Below, piece by piece: positions 36,623 to 43,886 of a DNA stretch of 43,886 bases. Source of the stretch: Trichomonas tenax (taxonomy: Eukaryota; Parabasalia; Trichomonadida; Trichomonadidae); contig JALKBU010000384.1 of the NCBI GenBank assembly GCA_023091735.1, forward strand, positions 1 to 43,886, given 5' to 3'. The position numbers and the translations under genes are program-made. The notes under the pieces are model-generated. The model made no database searches, had not been told where the DNA came from, and saw only the letters and a list, made by a program, of their open reading frames with translations. The first letter of the stretch is position 1. Each line of letters opens with the position of its first letter.

Positions 36623-37692
36623 TTTTAGACATCAATTTAAATTGATTTTCAGCGACCAAAATTGGCAAAATTAGCATTACCATTATGTAAATGTTATAAT
36701 AAACCATATTTTAAAAAGGGTATAAAGTTAAAAGTCACGTTTTTTCACAATTTATTTGACACTGTTTACATTAATCAAATAGTATATATGATGCTAATTA
36801 TTTTTCCATCGTTTTATTTTTGAATACTTTATTTCTATTAATCAATAATTTCAGCAATTTCATTGGGAGGCTATGAGTATAAGTTGGTGCATCACATTAA
36901 AAACATGTAATATGTGCATACATCTATGCATATTGTCGTCTCCGCAATGATTTCGTGTATTTATAAATTAAAATACTGAACAATTATTCAAATAGGAGCT
37001 TATATTATTTGTAATATGTTACTATGTTGTTGGCATGTGATATATTTATAATAAATATTGCTATTTACTCAATAATAAGCTGATATCAAATTGTTAATGA
37101 AAAATATGAAACGATATTATATATGTTTAACACTACAACTATGTATGGCATCACACAAGAGTTATATTTGCCCATCCATGTTTGACCTGGTTCTGACTCC
37201 CAGAGTTGATACACTTCTCTCTTATTTTTTGTTATATTTAAGATTTTCTAAAAATCAAAATCTATGAATATAAACTATTATTGTAATTACACACTTTTCA
37301 CTGTCAAAAATCTTGTTTTCATGAATATTTTAATTAAATAAAAAATCATTAACTATATGGCGTCAGGCATGAAAGAATTATATTTTTTGTAAATATATAT
37401 CAAAGTTTATACCATTGAAATCAGTAGTAATCGAATTTACTAAAAATATAAATTTGTTTGTTAATTGGAATCTCAAAAGTGGAATGTACATTTTCTTATT
37501 TATGACAATAGTTATCTTGACACAATGTTATATAGTTTGATCTAAATATTTGCTTCATATTTTTCAGAATCGATCATTGAATATCAATCCATTGAGTTAT
37601 AAAATGAACATAGATTGTATGTTTAAACAGTGAATATGATTTTATTCTAATATAAAATTTCTCCTCTATAATTTTTTGTATAAATCAATACT
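36623..37692. other. 1.07-kb intergenic with a less AT-rich island
   Basis: No gene is seen. At about 37140-37222 a non-AT-rich island (containing GACCTGGTTCTGACTCCCAG) stands out from very AT-rich flanks. A phrase from it (ATATAACTC...GATGCCATACATAGTT on the minus strand) recurs imperfectly near 37345-37385. GGGTATAAAG is at about 36718. Confidence 0.4.
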
Positions 37693-38241
37693 CTATGCAA
37701 GGTTTTCAAAATCATCGAACTCTTTGTTGAATTTCTTAACATGGGTTTCGATCTTAGAGCCATGAGCCCAATTAATGTAATCTTCCATTTCTTTTGTTAC
37801 TAATGTAGCTGGATTTGTAACAACATCTGGACCGATACGTACGTGTCCTTGACGAACTAATTTATCAGCTTCGCTAATTCTTTGGCAAAACTTCAGATTT
37901 ACCATGATAACAGGTAATCTTCTCTTGCAAATAGAAACTACATTAATTTTCTCGCATTCTGAAAGTTGTGGAGTTTCGATAATTCCAAGTTTGTATACAC
38001 GATCAACAAATTGCTTTGTCAAATCGATACGTACTTTATCTTCTGGACCCATTTGTCTCAATGTATTTGTGAAACGCTGAATTTTACCAACTAGTCTGTT
38101 ATATTGATGATATTCTTCCGAATTGTCAAGGCAATATATACCTACAATCTGACCAGAACGGATGTTATTCTCACCCTTCCACTGGTAAAGGTTTGTTTTC
38201 TTTAAAAGTTTTTGTTCATGGTACTTTAGCTTACGGCCCAT
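37693..38241 (-). CDS. IMP3: IMP3, U3 snoRNP protein of the SSU processome
   Basis: The protein has 182 residues from MGRKLKYHEQKLLKKTNLYQ, which matches the family's 'M-V-R-K-L-K-F-H-E-Q-K-L-L-K' opening. SICKRRLPVIMVNLKF (103-118) and VRQGHVRIGPDVVTNPA (129-145) form the S4-type RNA-binding domain, and the end KKFNKEFDDFENLA is also typical. IMP3 chaperones pairing of U3 snoRNA with pre-18S rRNA in the small-subunit processome in the nucleolus. I chose ATG 38241 over the in-frame ATG at 38286, because the 15 extra residues (MFSRQNKKSCLQKKN) have no counterpart in the family. GTCATGTAAA lies at 38385-38394, about 145 bp upstream. Confidence 0.92.
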   Translation of the reverse strand: MGRKLKYHEQKLLKKTNLYQWKGENNIRSGQIVGIYCLDNSEEYHQYNRLVGKIQRFTNTLRQMGPEDKVRIDLTKQFVDRVYKLGIIETPQLSECEKINVVSICKRRLPVIMVNLKFCQRISEADKLVRQGHVRIGPDVVTNPATLVTKEMEDYINWAHGSKIETHVKKFNKEFDDFENLA

Positions 38242-38604
38242 ATTTTTTTTTTGAAGACAAGATTTTTTATTTTGCCTCGAAAACATAATTTATTAAATCT
38301 ATATAATACATAGATCATATTCTTCAACAAATTGCGCTATTTTCTATTAAGGTTAATTTCAATTTTGTTACGTAAAAATAAATTGTCATGTAAAATAAAA
38401 TCTAAAATGATTGTGGGTTGATAAATCGTTATAAAACAGGTTAACAATAGCATCATCGGTAGATATGACAATAGCATCTCAATCGAGCCACATTTTTTAT
38501 ACAAGCAAACTCATTATTGCAGCTTTTATTCAATGATTCTAATAAAAACAATGCAAATATTTATTAATAAACAGACTTGAGTGATATATAATGGAAAAGG
38601 AAGA
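38242..38604. promoter_or_regulatory. IMP3 upstream region with GTCATGTAAA (38385-38394)
   Basis: These 363 bp separate the IMP3 start from the stop of the next minus-strand gene. The GTCATGTAAA variant of the recurrent element is the only notable feature. Confidence 0.4.
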
Positions 38605-39162
38605 TTACATAGATGCAGTTTTTCCGTATTCATTGAAATAACGACATATTTTATGTAAATCATCGAGTGTGATTACTTTTTCATGTTTGAATTCGGATGG
38701 AGCATCTCTAGGAATACCAAATTTTGGAATGTATGTAATCTGGGCCTTTTTATTTTCGATTTCAAAGTTAATATCGGGATATTCGATATCAACTTTAATA
38801 ATATATTGATATGGACTGCTCATCCTTGCTCGAAGCTTTTTGTATTGAACAATTTCTCTTAAAATCGGATCTGTTGAAAGTATTTTTTGAACTCTCTGTA
38901 TATCGTTTTGTTTCCTTTTTATTCTATCGCGAACTTGTTTTTGTCTGTCTATTAAATCCTTTAATTGATCTGATTGTCCTTCAATTTGAGCAAAAATTTC
39001 ATCTCGTTTTTCTTCGAAAGCTTTGATTTGTTCTTCGATAACTATTGCATCCGCCTCGGGACCGCTGATTCTTATCTTTTTGAGTTTCTTTAAGTTAGCT
39101 TCCATTTGTCCGCATTTTTCGTACCAATCAACTTCATCATTCATCCGTTTAAAAATTCTCAT
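38605..39162 (-). CDS. Small coiled-coil protein, possible Spc24/Spc25-type kinetochore subunit
   Basis: The protein has 185 residues and I do not recognise it firmly. Residues about 15-110 are an uninterrupted coiled coil (QIKAFEEKRDEIFAQIEGQ, then RQKQVRDRIKRKQNDIQRV). Residues 115-185 form a small globular end: three probable strands (YIIKVDIEYPD, INFEIEN, KAQITYIP) and a helix (TLDDLHKICRYFNEYG). Size and plan (N-terminal coiled coil, C-terminal beta-beta-beta-alpha RWD-like fold) are those of Spc24 and Spc25 of the NDC80 complex, which are too diverged for simple sequence recognition. Other coiled-coil/RWD proteins cannot be excluded. Start at 39162; an ATG six codons later is possible. 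GTCATGTAA lies at 39301-39309 upstream. Confidence 0.55.
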   Translation of the reverse strand: MRIFKRMNDEVDWYEKCGQMEANLKKLKKIRISGPEADAIVIEEQIKAFEEKRDEIFAQIEGQSDQLKDLIDRQKQVRDRIKRKQNDIQRVQKILSTDPILREIVQYKKLRARMSSPYQYIIKVDIEYPDINFEIENKKAQITYIPKFGIPRDAPSEFKHEKVITLDDLHKICRYFNEYGKTASM

Positions 39163-39727
39163 TTTTGATTTTTCCTGACTTTTGACATTTTACACGAGAA
39201 TTAGAAAATCCAAAAGCACTTGCCATATTGGTATACGAACATTACTTAGATTGAGTTGGTCAATAGCTCAATATAAGATCAAATGTTAAATTCACAAACT
39301 TTACATGACATAATTTAATAATGTTATTATTGTTGATTTTTAAAGGATATTTCAGCTGTTGTTATACGAAATATCATTGTATTTCCATAGAACAGCATGA
39401 ATCTATTGAGATTATTTTCAAGAATCTTGGTTTATGATTCTTTTTAGAGTGAAAATTATCTTTCTATCCTGAAAATATCCATTCTTTGTTAAAAAGAAGA
39501 CTCTAAACATCTGCTTTCCGTTCCGCATTGTCCTGCATACTACAAATGATTAATTTAATAGATTAAAACAAATGATTATTTGTAGTTTATTTTTTGCGAG
39601 GTACTTGTCATCAACTTTGAGCCATAAATAGCTCTCAGCTTCCGACAAGAAGGGAGGGAATCATTAAGACACTTTACTGCAAATGCATCAAAGCATAGAA
39701 AATTATCTCAACTTTTGTTAATATTGA
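39163..39727. other. Upstream region with GTCATGTAA (39301-39309)
   Basis: AT-rich spacer. On the minus strand the recurrent element variant GTCATGTAA lies 139 bp before the coiled-coil gene. No gene is seen. Confidence 0.4.
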
Positions 39728-39757
39728 GAATACCCAGATGTTCGACAAGATGCAAGT
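39728..39757 (+). repeat. Left arm of a perfect 30-bp inverted repeat
   Basis: It begins GAATACCCAGATGTTCGACA and its exact reverse complement lies at 41177-41206. With one gap the match extends three more bases inward. No target-site duplication is visible outside the arms. Confidence 0.7.
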
Positions 39758-39778
39758 CCCATGCTTAATTTGTGAGGT

Positions 39779-39958
39779 TTACACAACGATGGCCATTTTG
39801 ATGCTTGCAGGAGGTTGCATCTGGGCAGACCCTAATCTTGAGGTCAGAGCTTCGGCAAAACTCTTAGTTTCAACCTGAGGAACAGTCCAGTGTCCTCTGC
39901 ATAGTCTAACAACCACTTTCTTCACCTTGATATTTAAATTATCCAGATATCTACTCAG
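39779..39958 (-). pseudogene. 59-codon coding-like fragment of unknown family
   Basis: This minus-strand frame is open from a TGA at 39959-39961 to a TAA at 39779-39781 and has no ATG at its head. It contains KKVVVRLCRGHWTVPQ and then ETKSFAEALTSRLGSAQ. Composition is unlike the AT-rich flanks and looks like a real protein tail. I do not know the family. It lies inside the 30-bp inverted repeats, so it may be part of a mobile element. Confidence 0.35.
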
Positions 39959-39963
39959 TCAAC

Positions 39964-40716
39964 CATGAATTTTTGCCCTGGATTGAGTGAGCTAGTTACA
40001 TGTGGACATCAAAAAGCTAAACTAGGCCAAAAAAATAATGTTCATGTGTAGATTTTTCAAAAGTTTCAAGTTATATATCTCCATCACCAAATATTTTTTT
40101 CGCTTTTCATGACGATATACATAAACTAGAGGCAATGTGCATTTCAACTACACTACTTCCAATTCCACACGCTCTAGAAACGTCCATTTTTACCTCATTA
40201 AATTAGATGTTTCGCGATGAATCATACGATAAGGTCTTATCTTTTTGAGGTGATGTTATATGTATACAACAACCTTTCATCCTTTAGATTTTCAAAAATT
40301 ACTGTTAATTTTGCTGAATAAATTGCAGATATATTAAAATATGCAACAAGTGTTTTTTTTTTTTTTCTCTTTACAAAAAGAATAATTATATACAAGCAAA
40401 TCCCCTAGGTACATTCATATTGATATTTTTAACATATTTTGTAATTTTGATAAAAGATTAATAATTTTTTCAATTTTAGAGACAACGGCTTAAAATATCA
40501 TAAATCATAAATTAAATCTTATATCCATTATTCATATTTATTTAATAATATGATATTTAAAACATTTGCACCAAAAAGAAGAAAATTTTACAAAAATTGT
40601 GTTTAATTTGTAGTCCAAGCAATAAGTGAAAACATATTTCATCAGCAAACGTGTTCACACATGATAGAATCTGATAGAAAGAAATATCATCTTTATAATC
40701 AAACAATTTGTAATTT
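39964..40716. other. Spacer with a long T run
   Basis: It includes an uninterrupted run of T's near 40352-40366, and TACATGTGGACATC near 40000. No gene is seen. Confidence 0.35.
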
Positions 40717-41170
40717 TTATTCTTCATCTGAAGAGGGTAAAATGTCGGGGTCATGCTTGTCGACGATTTCTTCATCATCGCTTTCTGTGTTGAAATCTTC
40801 TCTGATAACTGGCCTGCGTGTAGGAGCAAAGTTTTCGAGCCTTGTGCCAGGAATTCTCCACACATTGATTAAAGTTGAAAAGCTCACTTTCTTCCAAATA
40901 TAAAGAAACATTGTCCCCGCTTCAACTTTCGAAAATGGAGTTGGAAACTCAAACATCCGATCTGCACACATTCTTGCAGCAGTTTGCTTGATCGCTCCTA
41001 ACACAAAGCGATCAAGCGGCTGATATTCATAAGTCCCACTTATAGGGATCCAAATGATGTAGGAGGCGTATATTGTATACTTTCAATACTGTTAATGATT
41101 TGTATCAGCTCCATGTGGCTGGCCATGGCCAAACTGAAATAATCGTTATTGTCCAATGCTCCCCGGCCTA
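40717..41170 (-). pseudogene. C-terminal remnant of a pogo/CENP-B-like DDE transposase
   Basis: On the minus strand the reading starts near 41170 with GALDNNDYFSLAMASH, where LDNN fits the second catalytic Asp of DDE_1 enzymes (usual form 'L-x-x-D-N-x'). IINSIESIQYTPP follows, then a frameshift and stop at about 41040. The next frame gives SGTYEYQPLDRFVLGAIKQT, containing the family's 'QPLD' block, then IWKKVSFSTLINVWRIPGT and an acidic end (ESDDEEIVDKHDPD) to the stop at 40717. The N-terminal DNA-binding part and first catalytic Asp are not recognisable upstream. It cannot encode an active transposase. Confidence 0.6.
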
Positions 41171-41176
41171 AAGGGA

Positions 41177-41206
41177 ACTTGCATCTTGTCGAACATCTGG
41201 GTATTC
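41177..41206 (-). repeat. Right arm of the perfect 30-bp inverted repeat
   Basis: Exact reverse complement of 39728-39757. It lies immediately upstream, on the minus strand, of the LDNN transposase remnant. It may therefore be a piece of the transposase gene and not a terminal repeat. Confidence 0.7.
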
Positions 41207-42084
41207 AAATTTATTTCGACCTTGTTTGTTTGCAATTTCCTTTCAACAGGAGCTATACCTATGCTACGAAAATGAGGCTATCGCCCCAAAACATGCTATT
41301 AAATTTTGAAAAAATGCCCAGATATATTTTGCCTGCAATATCACTCAATACCGCGTCGCCTGTTCAATGCATGACTAAGTGCTTTCAACTGCAGACTTTG
41401 GGAGAAAATTGTTTCGAAAATAATATCTACGAATTATATTTTTTCTCAGAGTTCGCCCAAAATGCAATCACAGGTGTCATCCAACTACAGCATCGATGTT
41501 TGTTGCATTTTACTTGTACATTCTTAATCATTGAATTTTCCCTTCAGTCAAATCGACAGAACAACGAAAAACTTACAGAGAAACATCGCTTCCATGATGT
41601 GTGCTTATGCTCCCTACGGTTATTTAAGGGCTTATTAAAGTAAGAATGCTTTTTTGGTTTCGAATTCCATTCCAGGAAAGCATCACATTATTGATAAGCA
41701 ATATTCCATTTATACCTTACGATTTTAAACGATATCCTTCTTATACTATTCTTATTATTTATGAAATGAAATATCAACTAAGATTTTCTATGAGTTTTTA
41801 TTTCAATCATTTTATACTCATATAATATAAACTAAGGGTAAAATATGTGAGAATGGTTAGTTTAGAATGTCTCTAATCCTTTTCTAAAGGTCTAAAATGG
41901 AAAAGAACCATTAAAAAACAAAAAAAATACGTTTAGGAAAAATTTTAATTTGAATTGGCATTATGCGAATCTGCGTATTGAGACTTCTGTAATACAGGGG
42001 TCGGAAACATTTTTGTATTATATTATATGTCCCCATTTCAATATATAACCAAAGTTTGGAAGCAAAAGCCGGTTTTTCTGTTTT
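41207..42084. other. Decayed sequence upstream of the transposase remnant
   Basis: Short minus-strand pieces such as SMFWGDSLIFVA and SIGIAPVERKLQTNKVEIN in shifting frames suggest more of a decayed mobile gene as far as about 41320. The plus-strand frame at 41149-41643 is antisense to this and not called. From 41650 onward the sequence is AT-rich with no feature. Confidence 0.35.
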
Positions 42085-42090
42085 GTTTCA

Positions 42091-43006
42091 CAAAGCTGGT
42101 CTCACGAAATTTAACGTCTATTTTCTATCGTTCTATTAATTTACGGAGATAAAAGAGTTACCTATTCCCAAAACAGCATACTCTTTATATAAATGTTTAA
42201 CTACAGTTTATCTTATTACCACAGCTGGTTATTATCTTCCAGTAGCTCGAAATTCACATTTTATTTCAAATACCTTCAAATCTTATAAGTAACAATTCTA
42301 TTATCACTGCATGTGCTTTTGTCACAGTTTTTTGTCTTATTTCTCTAAAACCTGCAAATCAATATATCAATGATTTCATAAAAGCATATTTCCGACTTGC
42401 TGCCTGGTTCTTCAAATCGATTTCATCCTAATAATGAAAACACATAAATATCATCAAGAATCTATTGGCTCATTTCGAGTTGCAAAATTAAACTCATCAT
42501 TCTTTCACTTACAGAGACAGCATTACAACTGTTTGCATTCTGCATGCAATAGATATCAAGCCCTTTAGGTTATTTATTACGTATTGCTGTTTTGTTATTG
42601 GAATAAACTATTGATATCTTTTTCTATATGCGATTTTACAAGGATAATGAAATATTTGGTTTCTATAGCTCTTGCAGATGATATTCACAAATGATTTTAT
42701 AACAAAAAGCATTTCTTGAAAAAAATGACGTGATATTTCGATCCAAACTCTTTTTTAGCTGTTTTATATGTACACATCTAAAATATAGCCAGCCCCCAGT
42801 GTTTGTATTGCATTAATCACAGTCAAAAGGCTAAAAATGAAATTTAAAGCTAAAAAAGAGATTTATTTCCCGTTTCCACAAAAATCGGCCTATAGACTTC
42901 GAATAAGCTTTTACAGGGATGATATTAATTATGTTTACTATATAATTAATATGTCTTCAATCGAAAATAATTTTTTTGTACGTTAATTTTCGTGAGCCCA
43001 GCTTTG
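42091..43006. mobile_element. 916-bp terminal-inverted-repeat element with 6-bp target duplication
   Basis: The left end at 42091-42117 starts CAAAGCTGGTCTCACGAAAT and the right end at 42980-43006 is its reverse complement at 25 of 27 positions (it starts CAAAGCTGGGCTCACG on the minus strand). GTTTCA directly flanks both ends (42085-42090 and 43007-43012), as expected for a target-site duplication. No long open frame is inside. A 42-codon stretch near 42290-42430 (ITACAFVTVFCLISLK) may be a decayed coding piece. It is thus a non-autonomous or dead DNA transposon. I cannot name the superfamily from the ends. Confidence 0.7.
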
Positions 43007-43037
43007 GTTTCACACCTGTAATTTAATTATATATATA

Positions 43038-43114
43038 TGATTCTGTTAAAATATGTTGGGTATAATAAAGCGATGTGTTTACATGGCAAATGTATTTCAT
43101 TTTGACATGTAAAA
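43038..43114 (+). repeat. Promoter-like module, copy A (forward)
   Basis: It opens TGATTCTGTTAAAATATGTT, then GGGTATAATAAAG, TTTACATGGC and finally TTTTGACATGTAAA (element at 43103-43112). Copy B (inverted) is at 43317-43390 and copy C (forward, shortened) at 43390-43452. Confidence 0.65.
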
Positions 43115-43175
43115 TTAGTTAGCTAATTAGAATGTGGATTTATAAAATTCAATTAAACTTATTATAGTATCGGCA

Positions 43176-43301
43176 AATCTTATAAGAGAGTCTATTAAGC
43201 TTGCTAGAGTTCATTTCAAGCTTGTTAGAGTTCGTATCAAGTTTGTTAGAGTGCGTATCAAGCTTGTTAGGGAGTCCATCAAGCTTAATAGAACACCCTT
43301 T
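43176..43301. repeat. 21-bp tandem repeat, about six units
   Basis: Units start at about 43176, 43197, 43218, 43239, 43260 and 43281, consensus AAGCTTGTTAGAGTTCGTAT plus C. On the minus strand the repeat is open for 70 codons and would give seven-residue repeats (NKLDTHS, NKLDTNS, NKLEMNS). The frame starts within copy B of the flanking module. Whether it is translated is unknown; period 21 may simply keep the frame open by chance. Confidence 0.55.
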
Positions 43302-43316
43302 GTTATAATGGCAGAC

Positions 43317-43390
43317 TTTACATGTCAAAACGTATTTATAACTGCCATGTAAACAAGTCACTTTTCATAAGTCTTTATTATACCCTACAT
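43317..43390 (-). repeat. Promoter-like module, copy B (inverted)
   Basis: The minus strand reads ATGTAGGGTATAATAAAG, then TTTACATGGC and TTTTGACATGTAAA, parallel to copy A with a 12-base insertion. It points toward the 21-bp repeat and its 70-codon frame. Confidence 0.6.
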
Positions 43391-43452
43391 GATTCTGTTA
43401 AAATATGTAGGGTATGATAATGTCAGAATTGACATCATTTTGACATGTAAAT
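43390..43452 (+). repeat. Promoter-like module, copy C (forward), next to the hairpin array
   Basis: It repeats TGATTCTGTTAAAATATGTA, GGGTATGATAA and TTTTGACATGTAAA (element 43441-43450). With copy B it forms a hairpin: TACCCTACAT (43381-43390) pairs with ATGTAGGGTA (43405-43414) around a 14-nt loop. It lies about 70 bp upstream of the first hairpin unit of the array. Confidence 0.6.
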
Positions 43453-43512
43453 TATGCTATTATTAATTAGGGGTGAGTATTGAATTTTAATATAAATGAA
43501 AACATTTGCTAT

Positions 43513-43886
43513 GATTAACTCTGGAAGGCTCGACTATGGATTGGCTTGGGCCTTATCATGGTGCTTCGTTGGATTAGCAAGCCAGTCCATAGTCGAGCCT
43601 TCCAGAATCAAACGTCGAAATTTCCCTTCTAGAAGGCTCTGAAAAGCAAAATCATGGGATGTCTTGGATAAAGCCTCGTTGGATTAGCAAGCCAGTCCAT
43701 GATTTTGCCTTTCAAAGTCGGAATTCGAAAATCGTCGAAATATTCCGACTAAAAGGCTATGAAAAGCAAAATCATGGGATGTCTTGGATAAAGCCTCGTT
43801 GGATTAGCAAGCCAGTCCATGATTTTGCCTTTCAAAGTCGGAATTCGAAAATCGTCGAAATATTCCGACTAAAAGGCTATGAAAAG
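43513..43886. repeat. Tandem hairpin array, continuing beyond the window
   Basis: Three units are seen, marked by GGATTAGCAAGCCAGTCCAT at 43571, 43681 and 43801 (spacings 110 and 120), and a fourth begins at 43881. Units 2 and 3 are identical as far as visible. Each contains a long hairpin: unit 1 arms 43521-43548 and 43578-43605 (27 of 28 Watson-Crick pairs plus one G-T); unit 2 arms 43641-43666 and 43688-43713 (22 of 26 plus one G-T); unit 3 the same 120 bp later. Units 2 and 3 carry a second hairpin AGTCGGAAT/ATTCCGACT. The basal stem differs between unit 1 and the others with both arms changed together. No open frame of note. Strand of transcription, if any, is unknown. Confidence 0.85.

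Noticed and set aside
37180..37200. SRP RNA core (CCAGGTCA on the minus strand)
   Set aside because: The conserved GGAA tetraloop and asymmetric loop of SRP domain IV do not follow.
41149..41643. 164-codon plus-strand frame
   Set aside because: It starts at a non-ATG codon, is antisense to the transposase remnant and contains the 30-bp repeat arm. Its protein looks random.
41995..42004. hAT-type terminal sequence CAGGGGTCGG
   Set aside because: No matching opposite end is found in the window, and a different, well-supported element border lies 90 bp away.
43571..43590. U6 snRNA-like phrase GATTAGCA
   Set aside because: Only eight bases match the U6 core. There is no ACAGAGA box or U6 5' stem, and the phrase is repeated in tandem as part of the hairpin unit.
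43513..43886. CRISPR-like array
   Set aside because: The repeats are 110-120 bp long with internal hairpins and identical 'spacers' in units 2 and 3. No cas genes are present and the genome is eukaryotic.
1..43886. tRNA and spliceosomal intron signals
   Set aside because: By eye I looked for B-box-like GGTTCGA and for trichomonad intron ends (GTATGT with ACTAACACACAG) and found no convincing case. A covariance-model scan would be more reliable.

Overview
The window comes from an AT-rich protist genome, most likely a parabasalid (trichomonad). The evidence is eukaryotic: uS7, UPF3, Rad9, VPS16, IMP3, a DDB1/CPSF-A protein and the axonemal protein CFAP91. There are also BspA-type LRR_5 proteins and an ankyrin protein of the kind that expands in trichomonads. 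No intron is needed in any gene. Several start codons are preceded by a trichomonad Initiator, TCA(C/T)T, about 8-18 nt upstream. I cannot fix the species; a Tritrichomonas-like organism is a reasonable guess.

Layout. 1-3311: three minus-strand genes (a disordered K/N-rich protein cut by the window edge, a minimal UPF3, and Rad9; the last two are 29 bp apart). 4096-4800: a decayed LRR_5 gene. 5029-8563: a propeller/solenoid protein (possibly RIC1-like) converging on a nucleoside hydrolase. 10073-17112: ankyrin protein, PP1-like phosphatase, ribosomal protein uS7, TPR protein resembling TTC13/SRFR1. 17678-25345: a 1.7-kaa neurobeachin-arm-like protein without a BEACH domain, converging on VPS16. 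25968-26910: a second decayed LRR_5 gene. 27281-39162: CFAP91, an intact BspA-like membrane protein, a thioredoxin-fold protein without CXXC, a DDB1/CPSF-A protein, IMP3, and a small coiled-coil protein that may be Spc24/25-like. 39163-43886 is gene-poor and repetitive. It holds a pogo/CENP-B-like transposase remnant, a 916-bp terminal-inverted-repeat element with a 6-bp target duplication, inverted copies of a promoter-like module around a 21-bp tandem repeat, and a tandem array of hairpin-forming units (period 110 then 120 bp) that runs off the window.

Most genes are independent housekeeping genes: replication checkpoint, mRNA decay, ribosome and its assembly, HOPS/CORVET traffic, purine salvage, flagellum. 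There is no operon logic. Four convergent pairs have only 87-178 bp between stop codons. Two signals recur between genes: the Initiator next to start codons, and a near-palindromic element TGACATGTAA / GTCATGTAA upstream of at least seven genes, in both orientations and at varying distance.

The most unusual object is the terminal hairpin array. Its first unit and the later units have different stem sequences, yet both arms have changed together so that pairing is kept, while the loop-side strand is nearly constant.
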